Assembly (NCBI GenBank): GCA_017623155.1
Contig: JAGAPR010000077.1
Coordinates: 1-53,009, forward strand
Reading direction: 5' to 3'
DNA length: 53,009 bases
DNA from: Prevotella sp.
Lineage (GTDB): Bacteria; Bacteroidota; Bacteroidia; Bacteroidales; Bacteroidaceae
In this document: in pieces, positions 46,886 to 53,009 of the stretch
Layout of the letters: every line of letters begins with the position of its first letter
How positions within the stretch are numbered: position 1 is the first letter of the stretch
Notes under the pieces: model-generated
What the model was told of the DNA's origin: nothing
The model's input: only the letters and a program-made list of their open reading frames with translations
Databases searched by the model: none
Made by a program: the position numbers and the translations under genes

Positions 46886-47135
46886 TGTCTTTTTCTCCTT
46901 CAGGAAAGGTAATCTCGCGGGATTTGCGGCCCGTAGTTGTATTGTATTCGATCACACATTTCGTGGGCACATGGAGGCTTTTTGCAAATATCTGCGCATA
47001 CCTCCGGGCGTATTTTTCGGCTCCCGCTATAGATCGGCAGCTCACGCGAATCTTATGCGTCCCATCCTCTGCAACCTCTGGAATGGACTTGGAGAAGTAA
47101 AAGCAGAAACGGTACATCTTACAGCTTGTGCGCAT
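46872..47135 (-). CDS. Hypothetical protein, 87 aa
   Basis: Start ATG 47135 is chosen because GAAAGGATG precedes it by 5-9 nt; an in-frame ATG six codons upstream has no site. Alpha/beta with MYRFCFYFSKSIPEVAEDGTHKIRVSCRSIAGAEKYARRYAQIF, a ferredoxin-like pattern of beta-strands around a helix. Unknown family; coupled to the next gene. Confidence 0.6.
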   Translation of the reverse strand: MRTSCKMYRFCFYFSKSIPEVAEDGTHKIRVSCRSIAGAEKYARRYAQIFAKSLHVPTKCVIEYNTTTGRKSREITFPEGEKDNENV

Positions 47136-47149
47136 GGTATCATCCTTTC

Positions 47150-47248
47150 TCAAATATGGACAACAATTACATTCGTCAGCACGATTACAATACCCAGGCC
47201 GATGGTTGCGGCCCAGCCGGTCAATTCTTCGATGGTTCTTTTGCTCAC
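47150..47248 (-). CDS. Very small membrane protein, 32 aa
   Basis: GTG at 47248 with AGAGAGGGA upstream, 32 codons. MSKRTIEELTGWAA then a single hydrophobic segment TIGLGIVIVLTNVIVVHI to the stop. Charge pattern and length fit a one-pass small membrane protein. It lies in an otherwise empty gap between two leftward genes. Unknown role. Confidence 0.5.
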   Translation of the reverse strand: MSKRTIEELTGWAATIGLGIVIVLTNVIVVHI

Positions 47249-47268
47249 AAGGGATCCCTCTCTTTCTG

Positions 47269-47565
47269 TTATCTTGGCATATGTCCGTATTTCAGAACGT
47301 GTTCACAAAGCTGGATACAATCTGCCGTGGAGGCTTTGATGCGCGCACAGGTTGAAACATTGTCATGCAGCGTTTCGGCTGTGCCAGCCAAGGATAGACG
47401 GGTTTTGTGCAGCTCCGGGAAGCAATGCACGCTGTATTTCCATACGACGGGCATATACTTGATGCGCCCGCACCCATTTTTGCATACTCCGAAACGATCT
47501 TCAAAGAAAGTGATGCCGTACTCACGTTCACCAAAGGTCACGCGAACAATGCTTTGTTCCGTCAT
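47269..47565 (-). CDS. Hypothetical protein, 98 aa
   Basis: ATG 47565 with AAAGGAG upstream, directly after a hairpin leader. FGEREYGITFFEDRFGVCKNGCGRIKYMPVVWKY has a Cys pair; the remainder is helical. No family recognised. Confidence 0.6.
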   Translation of the reverse strand: MTEQSIVRVTFGEREYGITFFEDRFGVCKNGCGRIKYMPVVWKYSVHCFPELHKTRLSLAGTAETLHDNVSTCARIKASTADCIQLCEHVLKYGHMPR

Positions 47566-47634
47566 CGTCTACTCCTTTCTGCCCGCGTACAAGGCCCACG
47601 GGCGGGCGCTGGATGAAATGGTTTCGGGGCGTTA
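47566..47634 (-). repeat. Recurrent hairpin leader, copy 1
   Basis: From the upstream stop codon: conserved box CGCCCCGAAACCATTTC, then GCCCG(CC)CGTGGGC, overlapping a second stem GCCCGT/GCGGGC that ends right before AGAAAGGAG. The two stems share bases and cannot coexist. Related copies lie at 48388, 49326, 51323 and, more divergent, 48853. Confidence 0.75.
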
Positions 47635-48387
47635 TTCCATGATCTCTACACGGTCGTATTGCACAAGGGAATCGCTGTTGATGAGGCGGAGGAGATCGGC
47701 TTTCGTGAAGTTATACCCGCCCTCTGAATACCCCGGAATGAAATAGGCGTATGTGCCGCTGTCAAGTTCCTGCTGCAGATCAGTAAACAATCCGATGGAG
47801 TCACCAGGAACGATTTTCCCGGATTTGCTCGTGATAAGCCGGTTGGCGCAACTCACGTCACCCACGATGTATTGACCATTTTTGTTGGAATACTCAAGGA
47901 ACAGGCGGTGATTGCCAAGGTCGGATTGCTTGCTTTCCGGGTCATCAGGATAGAAGTCACAGCCGCGTTTTCTCAAGTACAGCACGCCTTTTGAGGAAAA
48001 GCAGGAGGCAAACTGATCGAGGCTATAATCCGTATCCTTGGGAAGCTGATCCGGCGCAACATAGCGCAGAACGTAGTAGCAGCAGAGCTTCACAGCCTCA
48101 TCCTGAAATGCTTTGTCCGCGTATGGATCGAATACGGATTGCTCCTCGAAGATGCGCTTCGTAACGTGATGCGCATCCCAACCAAGATTGCCATTGGATT
48201 TTGAAGGGAAATGATGACCGGCTTTTTCGGCCAAACCTCGTAAAGCAGCAAGCGCGCACGCTTTGTAATGCTCCGTACCGCGCAAGGTGTGTTGGAGTGA
48301 CAGCCGATAAAACAGGTTGGGGGCGTTTTGGAAAACCTGAATCAGCTCTTCATCGGAGTGCGCTTCCAATCGCTTGAAGATCGTCAT
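47632..48387 (-). CDS. Hypothetical protein, 251 aa
   Basis: ATG 48387 with AAAGGA upstream. KRLEAHSDEELIQVFQNAPNLFYRLSLQHTLRG, then HHFPSKSNGNLGWDAHHVTKRIFEEQSVFD, followed by FLEYSNKNGQYIVGDVSCANRLI and a Tyr/Gly-rich C-terminal region. No known catalytic motif. Large for this operon; function unknown. Confidence 0.6.
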   Translation of the reverse strand: MTIFKRLEAHSDEELIQVFQNAPNLFYRLSLQHTLRGTEHYKACALAALRGLAEKAGHHFPSKSNGNLGWDAHHVTKRIFEEQSVFDPYADKAFQDEAVKLCCYYVLRYVAPDQLPKDTDYSLDQFASCFSSKGVLYLRKRGCDFYPDDPESKQSDLGNHRLFLEYSNKNGQYIVGDVSCANRLITSKSGKIVPGDSIGLFTDLQQELDSGTYAYFIPGYSEGGYNFTKADLLRLINSDSLVQYDRVEIME

Positions 48388-48462
48388 AGTATCAATCCTT
48401 TCTGCCTGCGTATGATGCCCGCAGGCGGGCGATGTTCTGAAGCAAATGTTTCCGGGGCGTTA
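48388..48462 (-). repeat. Recurrent hairpin leader, copy 2
   Basis: Box CGCCCCGGAAACATTTGC after the stop, then GCCCGC-CT-GCGGGC and, overlapping it, GCCTGC/GCAGGC immediately before AGAAAGGA. Relative to copy 1 the second stem changes C to T on one side and G to A on the other, so pairing is kept. Confidence 0.75.
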
Positions 48463-48852
48463 CGTTATAGCGTATTCCATGCGATCGGCAGCGGCGCAGA
48501 ACTCGCGGAGCTTGCAGCCATTACACAGGGCGCGGTTTGCACCTTCCGGGTCATTCATCTGGCGGCAGGCCCGGCCATGAATGCCGCAAATCATCGGGAT
48601 ATAATCGCCTGTCGCGGCGGCTTGCTCGTATGCCTGCTGACGTTCGCTGGTGACAACCGGGAACACGGGCAGCGGCGTCCTATTCTCGGCGACGTATGCG
48701 CCCGCTGCGGGTATGTCTTTGAAGAACTTCCCGCATCCGGCATACACGAAGGTTTTACCGCCGTCGTAGCTGTGCCACAACTGGACATTGTAGCGGTATT
48801 CCGCGCCGGGGTCGGGGCTGGTGATGATCCTGGTTTCACAGATAGTTTTCAT
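48460..48852 (-). CDS. Hypothetical Cys-cluster protein, 130 aa
   Basis: ATG 48852 with AAGGAGG upstream. The C-terminal CGIHGRACRQMND, then CNGCKLREFC, gives five Cys that could hold zinc or an Fe-S cluster. The N-terminal half is beta-rich (YRYNVQLWHSYDGGKTFVYAGCGKFF). No family recognised. Confidence 0.6.
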   Translation of the reverse strand: MKTICETRIITSPDPGAEYRYNVQLWHSYDGGKTFVYAGCGKFFKDIPAAGAYVAENRTPLPVFPVVTSERQQAYEQAAATGDYIPMICGIHGRACRQMNDPEGANRALCNGCKLREFCAAADRMEYAIT

Positions 48853-48917
48853 TGTGTCCTCCTTCTGCCACCCGTCGCCCGGGCAGCGCGGCTTCTGAAA
48901 TGGTTTCAGGGCGTTTA
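48853..48917 (-). repeat. Recurrent hairpin leader, divergent copy 3
   Basis: After the stop: ACGCCCTGAAACCATTTCAG (same box), then a GC-rich fold in which CTGCC pairs with GGCAG directly before AAGGAGG. Sequence of the stem differs from the other copies, but layout and position are the same. Confidence 0.6.
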
Positions 48918-49151
48918 TTTGGGCAGTTGCTCAAGCGCACGGGCAAACAGATCGCGGCGCGCGGCGGAGGCGTCCTTGTCGAAATAATGCCCCCAAAAAT
49001 AATTGTCGCCATCGGAACATTGCCACGTTACATACATTGTTCCCAGACTGGTTTCCATGCGGCCAAGCACAATTTCCAAATGCTCGTCGATTCGCACAAC
49101 TTCAATGATCGTATATCCCGCGTTGGTGCGGGCGGATGTGGTTTCCATCAC
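48915..49151 (-). CDS. Hypothetical protein, 78 aa
   Basis: ATG 49151 with AAGGAGG 7 nt upstream. METTSARTNAGYTIIEVVRIDEHLEIVLGRMETSLGTMYVTWQCSDGDNYFWGHYFD suggests a small beta-barrel-like protein with a helical C-terminal end. Unknown function; follows the 54-aa gene with an 9-bp gap. Confidence 0.6.
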   Translation of the reverse strand: MMETTSARTNAGYTIIEVVRIDEHLEIVLGRMETSLGTMYVTWQCSDGDNYFWGHYFDKDASAARRDLFARALEQLPK

Positions 49152-49160
49152 TGCGCCTCC

Positions 49161-49325
49161 TTACTTTTTCACCGTTTTGAAAGTCACTTCGTGGCCGGGA
49201 TTCTCTGCAACGAGCTTTCTTTTAAGGTCATCAACCATCATGTTATTATCGAGAGCCGCTTGGATCACTTCAACCAGCTTCTTTCCGTCGAGATAAGCCC
49301 AAATATAGGCGCGTTTATATGCCAT
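49161..49325 (-). CDS. Small hypothetical protein, 54 aa
   Basis: ATG 49325 with AAAGGA upstream, after a hairpin leader; stop TAA at 49161. AYKRAYIWAYLDGKKLVEVIQAALDNNMMVDDLKRKLVAENPGHEVTFKTVKK: strand-helix-helix-strand pattern, amphipathic, basic end. Confidence 0.55.
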   Translation of the reverse strand: MAYKRAYIWAYLDGKKLVEVIQAALDNNMMVDDLKRKLVAENPGHEVTFKTVKK

Positions 49326-49403
49326 CGCGATATTCCTTTCTGCCCGCGTATAAGGCCCACGGGCGGGCGCTGGTGGTGGATGAAACGTTTTGGGGGCGTA
49401 TCA
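49326..49403 (-). repeat. Recurrent hairpin leader, copy 4
   Basis: After the stop: ACGCCCCCAAAACGTTTC, a short insert, then the same GCCCGCCCGTGGGCC...GCGGGC block as copy 1, ending in AGAAAGGA. Its hairpin block is nearly identical to copies 1 and 6 (51323). Confidence 0.75.
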
Positions 49404-50591
49404 ATGCAGCTTCCGGGCCTTGTAGGCTTCCATACTGATGACGTTACCGCTTACCAGGCGCGGCGGCTCCTTGGCGTAGGTGGATGCGAAGTCATCAAGC
49501 GAAACGGCGTCCGCGTCCTCGTTCTCATCCGGCAAGGGCAAGGCAAGAATCCCGCCGATTTCGTCCTCGGTGAAGTGGCGAGGATTCCCAAGCGCGGCGA
49601 TATACACCACCGTAAGGCGGGCGGCAAGATCGCGCAGCACTTCGCCGTGTACCTCGCGGAATGCTTCCTCCATTTTGGCGTTGAGGAGGTCAACCGTTTC
49701 GGGATCGGTTTCCAGCTCCGCAAGGGCAGTCACACGGGCCAGATGATGCACACGGCGGAGGTTGTCTTTCCTGCCCTCCTCACGTTGGCGGCGTTCCTTT
49801 TCGCGGGCTTCTTCGTCCCTCTTTTGGGCTTCCTGCCGGATGCGCTCGCGCTCTCCGGCCTGACGGTCATACTCGGCGCGGTATTCATCCGGCCACAACT
49901 CGCGGTGCTGCAATTCAAAGCGGCGCGGGTTGAACTCACCGTATGCATCCGCAGGCAGATGACCGAACGTTTCCAGGGCGTATGCCTCGATCTGTGCGCG
50001 GCGCTCATCGCTCATGCGGCGATGGCAGAAAACGAATTTGGCACCCGGAGCATTGAGCGCGGGATCAATTTCACGCACGCCGTGGTAGTCCTGGTATGCG
50101 TCGTAGGTGTCGTACTGGTATTGGCGCGTGTAGAAGTCCACCAGATCATCAACGGGGCCGTCCGTCCATTCAATGTCAACCGAATTGCACATCGAGGCGG
50201 AGGAAGAAGTGACGGAGAATTTCACACCGGGGAAAATGGTTGCAAGGCGTGTGCGGATCGCGGCGGCGGTCTGCGCCTGCGGGGAGGGCGTGCGCTTCCC
50301 GCGCTGGTCAAGGGCGGATTTGCGCCGCTGCTCGCGGTTCTGCACTGCCTTGGTCAACTTCTCCTGCGCATATTCACGGGAGCGGACATGGTACGCTTCG
50401 TAAATGTCCGGCTGATATGCTGTGCCGGAGTAAAGACGGATCGTAATGCGACCGTCTTTCTCATGCCATACGGTGATGCAATCCGCGTCTTTATGTTCGA
50501 CCACCTTCGCGCCATCTTTGCGAAGGTTTTCCAGCACGGCGGCGCGGGCCTGCAAGCGGCCCTCTTTGGTTCTCAAGCTATCGTTTCTCAT
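49401..50591 (-). CDS. LPD29-domain protein
   Basis: 396 aa, AAAGGAG upstream. Residues about 108-180 (TAAAIRTRLATIFPGVKFSVTSSSASMCNSVDIEWTDGPVDDLVDFYTRQYQYDTYDAYQDYHG) match large polyvalent protein-associated domain 29, found in plasmid, ICE and phage proteins. A long Arg/Glu-rich coiled coil follows (about 235-290) and then a helical C-terminus. The N-terminus (DADCITVWHEKDGRITIRLYSG) is beta-rich. Function unknown; such proteins often ride on conjugative or phage elements. Confidence 0.75.
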   Translation of the reverse strand: MRNDSLRTKEGRLQARAAVLENLRKDGAKVVEHKDADCITVWHEKDGRITIRLYSGTAYQPDIYEAYHVRSREYAQEKLTKAVQNREQRRKSALDQRGKRTPSPQAQTAAAIRTRLATIFPGVKFSVTSSSASMCNSVDIEWTDGPVDDLVDFYTRQYQYDTYDAYQDYHGVREIDPALNAPGAKFVFCHRRMSDERRAQIEAYALETFGHLPADAYGEFNPRRFELQHRELWPDEYRAEYDRQAGERERIRQEAQKRDEEAREKERRQREEGRKDNLRRVHHLARVTALAELETDPETVDLLNAKMEEAFREVHGEVLRDLAARLTVVYIAALGNPRHFTEDEIGGILALPLPDENEDADAVSLDDFASTYAKEPPRLVSGNVISMEAYKARKLH

Positions 50592-50617
50592 AGTGTAAGC
50601 TCCTTTCGTGCGAATGG

Positions 50618-51322
50618 TTACGCGGCGTATTTGGCTGCAAATTCATCGGGCGTATATGCAGGCGGCAGGCTTGCAAGCAGCGCGGAAAGATCATCCGCAG
50701 CTTTCGGTTCCTCGGCTGGCTGCTCAAGCATTTTCAGGAATTGTGCGGCGGTGATCTTGCGTACCTGTCCGATCCAGCGATCCGCTTTATCCAGCTTTGT
50801 CATACCGGGGCGCTCGCCCACAACAAGGATCGTGGTCGTGATACTCATATCCTCAAACGCTCTGCCGCCGTTTTCCTGAACGGCTTTGATAGCTTCAGCG
50901 CGGGTCATGCCTGGGAGCTTGCCGGTAAAGGCGACCGTTTCCCCGGCAAACGTCCGCCCTTTGGGGGATGAATCATTTTCGGGGCGTATGGTGGCGCTTT
51001 TTTCTGCCGGCGCTTTTTCCTTCGGCGTATCCAGGGCGGCAAGCTCCTGCTTTTGCTGCATGCGCTTTTGGTGTACTTCGTCCATGCGGCGGAGGCGTTC
51101 CCGGTGTTTGGCCTCTGCAAGCTGTGCACGCGCTGCCGCATTGATCTTCTGCGTTTCGGCTTTGGCTTTAGCCTTTTCGATAGCTTCGGCGCGCTGTTCT
51201 TCGCTGGCTCTTGCTTTGGCCTGTTTGGCTTCGCGTTCGCGTCTGCACAATACGCGCAGACGCCATAGACAAATCACGATGATTGCTACAGGGATTGAAA
51301 ACACGACGATCATTTGAGACAT
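50618..51322 (-). CDS. Membrane-anchored BRCT-domain protein
   Basis: 234 aa from ATG 51322 (GGAGGG upstream; an in-frame ATG ten codons earlier lies within the hairpin leader). One N-terminal membrane helix (about 4-20), a long Ala/Lys/Glu/Arg coiled coil (about 28-96), a linker, then a BRCT domain (about 124-200: FAGETVAFTGKLPGMTRAEAIKAVQENGG... TTTILVVGERPGMTKLDKADRWIGQVRKITAAQFLKML) like that of NAD-dependent DNA ligase. A BRCT module on a membrane stalk could bring DNA or repair proteins to the membrane; no other ligase domain is present. Confidence 0.75.
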   Translation of the reverse strand: MSQMIVVFSIPVAIIVICLWRLRVLCRREREAKQAKARASEEQRAEAIEKAKAKAETQKINAAARAQLAEAKHRERLRRMDEVHQKRMQQKQELAALDTPKEKAPAEKSATIRPENDSSPKGRTFAGETVAFTGKLPGMTRAEAIKAVQENGGRAFEDMSITTTILVVGERPGMTKLDKADRWIGQVRKITAAQFLKMLEQPAEEPKAADDLSALLASLPPAYTPDEFAAKYAA

Positions 51323-51391
51323 ATTTCCCTCCTGCCCGCGTATAAGGCCCACGGGCGGGCATTGTTATGCGAAACGGTTTCGGGGCGTTTA
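51323..51391 (-). repeat. Recurrent hairpin leader, copy 6
   Basis: After the stop: ACGCCCCGAAACCGTTTC, then the same GCCCGCCCGTGGGCC...GCGGGC fold, followed by AGGAGGGAAAT. This copy replaces AGAAAGGA by a direct AGGAGGG site. Confidence 0.75.
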
Positions 51392-52123
51392 CGCCGCTGT
51401 TTCTGCGGCGATAATGGCGAGCTGGTCAAGGGTGATCTCCGGCGCTTCGGGGTTTCGCCTCTTTGCGTCCGCGATGATTCGATAGGCCGCAGGGGCCAAA
51501 GCCTGCTTTTTCGCGGGGCGGATCGGGAGCAAAACGGCGTCGCCCAGGTCGCTGGCTGCGTATACCGGCGAAAGTGGGTTTTCGGGATCGACCATCAAAA
51601 CCGCGTCCGGCAGCACGGTGAGCAGCTCAAACAGATACACGGCATTCACAGTCGGCAGGCCGTCGCCAAATTCCCACACGGGCGCATGCTTGCGGCCATG
51701 CTCGGCGCGCTGAAGCTCGATATATGCGTTGAGCTCTCCGCGATCCACATACGCAAGGCGGATGCTCCGGCGCTTGATGACCGGATCGAAAACACGTTCC
51801 AGGTCAAGCGATTTCAGATCGTCCGGGAGAACAGGCAACGGCAAAGCCTTGCGCAGACGATAGGCGCGGTAGCCATCACATGCACATTGCAAGCCGTTCT
51901 TGTCCGTCCAGGTGTATGCAAGCGCCTTGTTTGCGCGGGCGTTTGCACCCTTGAGCATGTGCCCGATACAGGCAGCAGCGGCGCGGTTGCTGGCATTGGG
52001 AACCCGGCGCAGATCGTCGTAAATGGCAAGGGTCAGCATGTCCAGCTCGACGCGGGTATCTGCGTCCAGGTCAGAACGTTCTTTGAGCGTATGCAGGCGG
52101 GTATAAATCTCGGCATGGGTCAT
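51389..52123 (-). CDS. Hypothetical protein, 244 aa
   Basis: ATG 52123 chosen for AAGGAGG upstream. Residues 1-70 are helical (YTRLHTLKERSDLDADTRVELDMLTLAIYDDL). ALAYTWTDKNGLQCACDGYRAYRL and RRSIRLAYVDRGELNAYIELQRAE suggest a beta-clamp-like or DNA-binding fold, not a sure match. The C-terminus is helical (EITLDQLAIIAAETAA). Similar proteins occur in mobile elements of Clostridia. Function unknown. Confidence 0.6.
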   Translation of the reverse strand: MTHAEIYTRLHTLKERSDLDADTRVELDMLTLAIYDDLRRVPNASNRAAAACIGHMLKGANARANKALAYTWTDKNGLQCACDGYRAYRLRKALPLPVLPDDLKSLDLERVFDPVIKRRSIRLAYVDRGELNAYIELQRAEHGRKHAPVWEFGDGLPTVNAVYLFELLTVLPDAVLMVDPENPLSPVYAASDLGDAVLLPIRPAKKQALAPAAYRIIADAKRRNPEAPEITLDQLAIIAAETAA

Positions 52124-52250
52124 GGGGTGATCCTCCTTCGGTCGGTGAAATGGTTTGCGAGCGTATAGCTTTCCGCGACGATCCCGCGCGGGGATCGTTT
52201 CGGCCGGTTGCCGTCCGGCTCTCATCGGGCGGAGGGATTCGGACGCCGTT
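52124..52250 (-). promoter_or_regulatory. Leader region with hairpins, part of the recurrent box
   Basis: Contains AACCATTTCAC, matching the conserved box of the other leaders, an 8-bp hairpin ACGATCCC/GGGATCGT (52178-52198), and GCCGG/CCGGC (52203-52219). The ribosome binding site of the next gene, AAGGAGG, lies at its 3' end. Confidence 0.5.
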
Positions 52251-52574
52251 TCACACGTCAATATCAAAGCGCGCTATCATGTCGTCGCACCAATTTGTGA
52301 ACGGGTTCCAGACAAACAAGCTCAACACGCGGCTACCCGGCAGCGCGTCCCTGTCAAATGCGATATACTCCCCGTGCTGATCCTTGCCATCCGGCACGCC
52401 ATCAGCCCGGACAGATTCAACCGTCGAATATCTCACATCAACCAGCACAAAGGGGGCGCGATGCAGGATAATTTCCCAGCGCGCGACACCAGCGGAAACG
52501 CAGCACGACAGCACCAGGGACACCAGCAAATACAGCGTGATTGTCAAAGTCAAAATCTTTCTTGCGGTTTGCAT
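52251..52574 (-). CDS. Small membrane or exported protein, 107 aa
   Basis: ATG 52574 chosen for GGGGAGG upstream. The N-terminal hydrophobic segment (about 5-25, ARKILTLTITLYLLVSLVLSCCVSA) ends LVLSCC, a possible lipobox or single membrane anchor. The rest is beta-rich (WEIILHRAPFVLVDVRYSTVESVRADG). Unknown function. Confidence 0.55.
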   Translation of the reverse strand: MQTARKILTLTITLYLLVSLVLSCCVSAGVARWEIILHRAPFVLVDVRYSTVESVRADGVPDGKDQHGEYIAFDRDALPGSRVLSLFVWNPFTNWCDDMIARFDIDV

Positions 52575-52591
52575 TGCGCATCCTCCCCGTA

Positions 52592-52996
52592 TCAGCCACA
52601 CACGGCGCGAAGCTCAAGCGCAAGAGCCTGCGCAGCGCGGAAAGCCTTGTGCGTCAACTTTTTGTTCCAGCTCTCCATAACGGGCGACCAATAGAAACCG
52701 GCCTTTTCTACGGCTTCGCGGGCGGCTTTGCTGGGCTTGCGGGTGAAGATGACGCGGGTGCGGTCGTGATCGCCGTCAAACAGGATTTTCCAGCCCTTGC
52801 CCTTGAGCGTCGTGCCGACAAACGCCTTTTCAGGAACGGGGCCGCGCGTCTGCTTCGGATCGCGGGCGGGCTGCTCCGGCTGCGCTTCGGGCGCGGGCTC
52901 CTGGGCAGCTTCGATAGCGACAACAGGCGCGGCGACTTCGGCGGGCTTTGCGTCGGCAGCTTTGGCGCGCGTCTTCGCGGGCACTTTGCGCTGCAC
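52592..52996 (-). CDS. Hypothetical protein, possibly incomplete at the window edge
   Basis: 134 aa from the GTG at 52996, but the frame remains open to 53009, so the start may lie outside the window. The N-terminal third is Ala/Pro/Lys-rich and probably disordered. The C-terminal domain (GKGWKILFDGDHDRTRVIFTRKPSKAAREAVEKAGFYWSPVMESWNKKLTHKAFRAAQAL) matches a small module common in conjugative and phage proteins of Clostridia, with RPS...K.GF.WSP...W..KLT.KA..AA. Function unknown. Confidence 0.6.
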   Translation of the reverse strand: MQRKVPAKTRAKAADAKPAEVAAPVVAIEAAQEPAPEAQPEQPARDPKQTRGPVPEKAFVGTTLKGKGWKILFDGDHDRTRVIFTRKPSKAAREAVEKAGFYWSPVMESWNKKLTHKAFRAAQALALELRAVCG

Positions 52997-53009
52997 CTTT
53001 GCAGGGGCG

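Noticed and set aside
47566-51391. CRISPR-like array
   Set aside because: The repeats are kilobases apart with whole genes between them, differ from each other, and lie only in intergenic gaps before ribosome binding sites.

Overview
The window looks like most or all of a roughly 53-kb contractile-tailed (myovirus-type) temperate phage of a Bacillota/Clostridia host, probably a gut or rumen Oscillospiraceae-like bacterium. Most genes carry AAGGAGG-type ribosome binding sites, stop/start overlaps (ATGA, GTGA) are common, base composition is moderately GC-rich, and the accessory families (DUF3102, ORF6C, YopX, DUF1064, LPD29, DUF5131) are typical of phages and mobile elements of Clostridia. No CI-type repressor and no tyrosine or serine integrase was recognised. 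The only recombinase seen is an IS30-type DDE transposase with an intact DD(33)E triad.

Layout. (1) 1-1546: a gene-poor, GC-rich, hairpin-rich end and a leftward lipoprotein gene whose promoter contains a run of ten G. (2) 1547-6044: a 28-aa leader ORF plus terminator, the IS30-like transposase, a small protein that keeps only an IS30-like DNA-binding domain, small early genes, then an RNA-rich stretch (4455-5713). That stretch holds two tRNA-like genes with oversized anticodon loops, about 600 nt of densely structured non-coding RNA resembling the ROOL/GOLLD class in size and context, a D-armless cloverleaf inside it, and ordinary tRNA-Met and tRNA-Gln genes. (3) 6173-18012: an early/middle operon: DUF3102, ORF6C, a MazG-like pyrophosphohydrolase, a replication-initiator-like HTH protein, DUF5131, ThyX, a Dam-type methylase, a radical-SAM protein, a C5-cytosine methylase, YopX, a SprT-like protein, an ASCH-like protein. 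(4) 18057-30162: a sigma-region-4-like regulator, a lambda-type packaging and head module (terminases, portal, ClpP-like protease with nested scaffold, decoration, capsid), then a contractile sheath and tube. (5) 30225-38700: a P2-like tail and baseplate module with a programmed -1 frameshift in the tail assembly chaperone. (6) 38731-43507: tail fibres and a complete diversity-generating retroelement (DGR) cassette: target gene with variable repeat, downstream hairpins, template repeat and reverse transcriptase. (7) 43523-46229: lysis genes (NlpC/P60-like endolysin with SH3 tail, holin-like membrane proteins). (8) 46505-53009: a leftward operon of mostly unknown genes, including an LPD29 protein and a membrane-anchored BRCT protein. 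Several intergenic leaders there repeat a hairpin that abuts the ribosome binding site.

How it fits together. Rightward genes run 1547-46229 and leftward genes run from 52996 (or beyond) down to 46505, plus 1368-568. If the ends were joined there would be one divergent and one convergent junction, as expected for a complete circular or circularly permuted genome. The sigma-like regulator sits just before the late genes, next to a promoter-terminator pair that could act as a late switch. The DGR would diversify the receptor-binding tip: template and variable repeats are both 115 nt and differ at 9 positions, all of them adenines in the template.

The strongest finding is the DGR. The least explained are the RNA region with abnormal tRNA-like genes and the recurrent hairpin leaders of the leftward operon.
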